Positions 62,748 to 64,000 of a DNA stretch of 64,000 bases are shown here, piece by piece. The first letter of the stretch is position 1. The number at the start of each line of letters is the position of its first letter. Below the pieces are notes generated by a model, which saw nothing but the letters and a program-made list of their open reading frames with translations, had not been told where the DNA came from and ran no database searches. Position numbers and translations under genes: made by a program. The stretch is from Gari tellinella (lineage: Eukaryota > Mollusca > Bivalvia > Cardiida > Psammobiidae). The stretch is taken from NCBI GenBank assembly GCA_922989275.2, contig OV277870.1, forward strand, positions 61,095,079-61,159,078, written 5' to 3'.

Positions 62748-64000
62748 CAAGAGGCCCATGCGGGCCTAAATATCGCTCACCTGGAATAACCAACACAAGG
62801 GTCACATGACCCCGAGGGCGGGATCATTTTTTATCACAGGGACATGTTTTGAACAATCTTGAAAGAAAACCTTAAGATGATGCTTTGTGCCAAATATCTA
62901 AGCTCAGGGTACTGTGGTTTCAGACAAGAAGATTTTTTAAGTTTTCATTGAAAAAATCTATTTTTAGCTCCAGTGACCTAGATATGCAACGGACCAAAAC
63001 TATATTTATAATATTGGTTGAGGGCTACTGGAAGTGTCATCATACCAAATATAAAAACTCTGGCCATATTCGTTTCAGAGATAAAGATGTATGAAGATTT
63101 CACTATATAACTCTATGTAAAATTACGACCCACGGGGCGGGGTCATTGTTGACCCAAGGGACATAATTTGAATAAGCTTGATAGAGGACCTGAAAACGAT
63201 GCTTTGTGCCAAATATCTAAGCTGAAGGTACTGTGGTTTCAGACAAGAAGATTTTTTAAGTTTTCATTGAAAAATCTATTTTTAGCTCCTGTGACCTAGA
63301 TATGCAACGGGCCAAAACTATATTTACAATATATGTTAAGGGCTTCTAGAAGTATCCACATGCAAAATATTAAAGCTCTGGCCATATTTGTTTCTGAGAT
63401 AATGATGATTGAAGATTTCACTATATAACTCCATGTAAATTAACGACCCCCGGGGCGGGGTCATTTTTAACCCCAGGGACATAATTTGAAAATCTTGATA
63501 GAGGACCTGAAGACGATGCTTTGTGTCAAATATCTAAGCTGAAGGTACTGTGGTTTCAGACAAGAAGATTTTTTAAGTTTTCATTGAAAAAATCTATTTT
63601 TAGCTCCTGTGACCTAGATATGCAACGGACCAGAACTATATTTACCATATATGTTAAGGGCTTCTAGAAGTATCCATATGCAAAATATCAAAGCTCTGGC
63701 CATATTAGTTTCAGAGAAAATGATGTTTGAAGATTTCACGATATAACTGTAAATTTACGACCCCCGGGGCGGGATCATTTTTGACCCAAGGGACATTATT
63801 TGAACAAGCTTGATAGAGAACTTAAAGACGATGCTTTGTGCCAAATATCTAAGCTCAGGGTACTACGGTTTCAGACAAGAAGATTTTTTAAGTTTTCATT
63901 GAAAAAAATCTATTTTTAGCTCCTGTGACCTAGATAAGCACCGGACCGAGACTTTATTTACAATATATGTTAAGGGCTTCTAGAAGTGTCCACATGCAAA
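62748..64000. repeat. Tandem repeat, ~317-bp unit, continues past the window
   Basis: After a start AAGAGGCCCATGCGGGCCTAAATATCGC, units are marked by GATGCTTTGTGCCAAATATC at about 62879, 63199, 63517 and 63829 (spacing 320, 318, 312). Each also has CCCCGGGGCGGGGTCATTTT, CAGACAAGAAGATTTTTTAAG and GACCTAGATATGCAACGG. At least 3.8 units. The lead-in resembles a very common bivalve repeat. No gene. Confidence 0.9.

Overview
The window looks like animal nuclear DNA, most likely from a mollusc and probably a bivalve. It is AT-rich and gene-poor. It has eukaryotic promoter and splice signals, several non-LTR retrotransposons and dozens of short hairpin-bearing transposons. The lineage is an inference: the repeat beginning near 62750 (a GCGGGCCTAAATATCGCTCA-like start), the repeat ending in a CAGGCGAGCTAAAAA-like sequence near 61310, and a tRNA-derived SINE near 3220 all resemble bivalve repeats known to me. 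No database was searched. There are no bacterial operons, CRISPR arrays or rRNA genes.

Only two loci look like host genes. At 18125-18469 (+) an intronless 114-residue coiled-coil protein with an acidic tail lies behind a convincing promoter containing a perfect RFX-type X-box. At 59443-60755 (-) lies the main coding exon of a GT10 alpha-1,3-fucosyltransferase, entered through a clear splice acceptor.

Layout. 1-18000: a dense field of MITEs and foldbacks, one SINE (3226-3495) and a 3' stub of a Tx1-like LINE (7554-7930, -). 18000-24400: the small gene, a pyrimidine tract, a 2.3-kb long-TIR element carrying tRNA-Glu-like units (19413-21696), a large foldback and the H element. 24418-29925: a decayed LINE (LINE-1) with two insertions. 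32530-32870: three copies of a hairpin-bearing repeat. 33000-38600 (-): a LINE (LINE-2) with two long intact ORFs, the best candidate for a recently active element. 38600-47400: more MITEs, tandem duplications and G-runs. 47388-50010 (-): a third LINE (LINE-3), itself inside an H element and itself interrupted twice. 50010-54150: TIR elements and foldbacks. 54480-56980: a pyrimidine-only-looking degenerate satellite. 56985-58345: a 74-bp minisatellite with higher-order structure. 58346-59420: an L2/CR1-like RT fragment abutting the fucosyltransferase exon. 60890-64000: dispersed and tandem mollusc-type repeats running off the end.

The most unusual theme is modular. A few homologous hairpin 'cartridges' sit in the middle of elements whose outer ends differ and imply different transposases: TA duplications, TTAA duplications and 6-bp duplications. 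Insertions in LINE-1 and LINE-3 can be removed on paper to restore the reverse-transcriptase frame exactly, which fixes the target duplications and the order of nesting.
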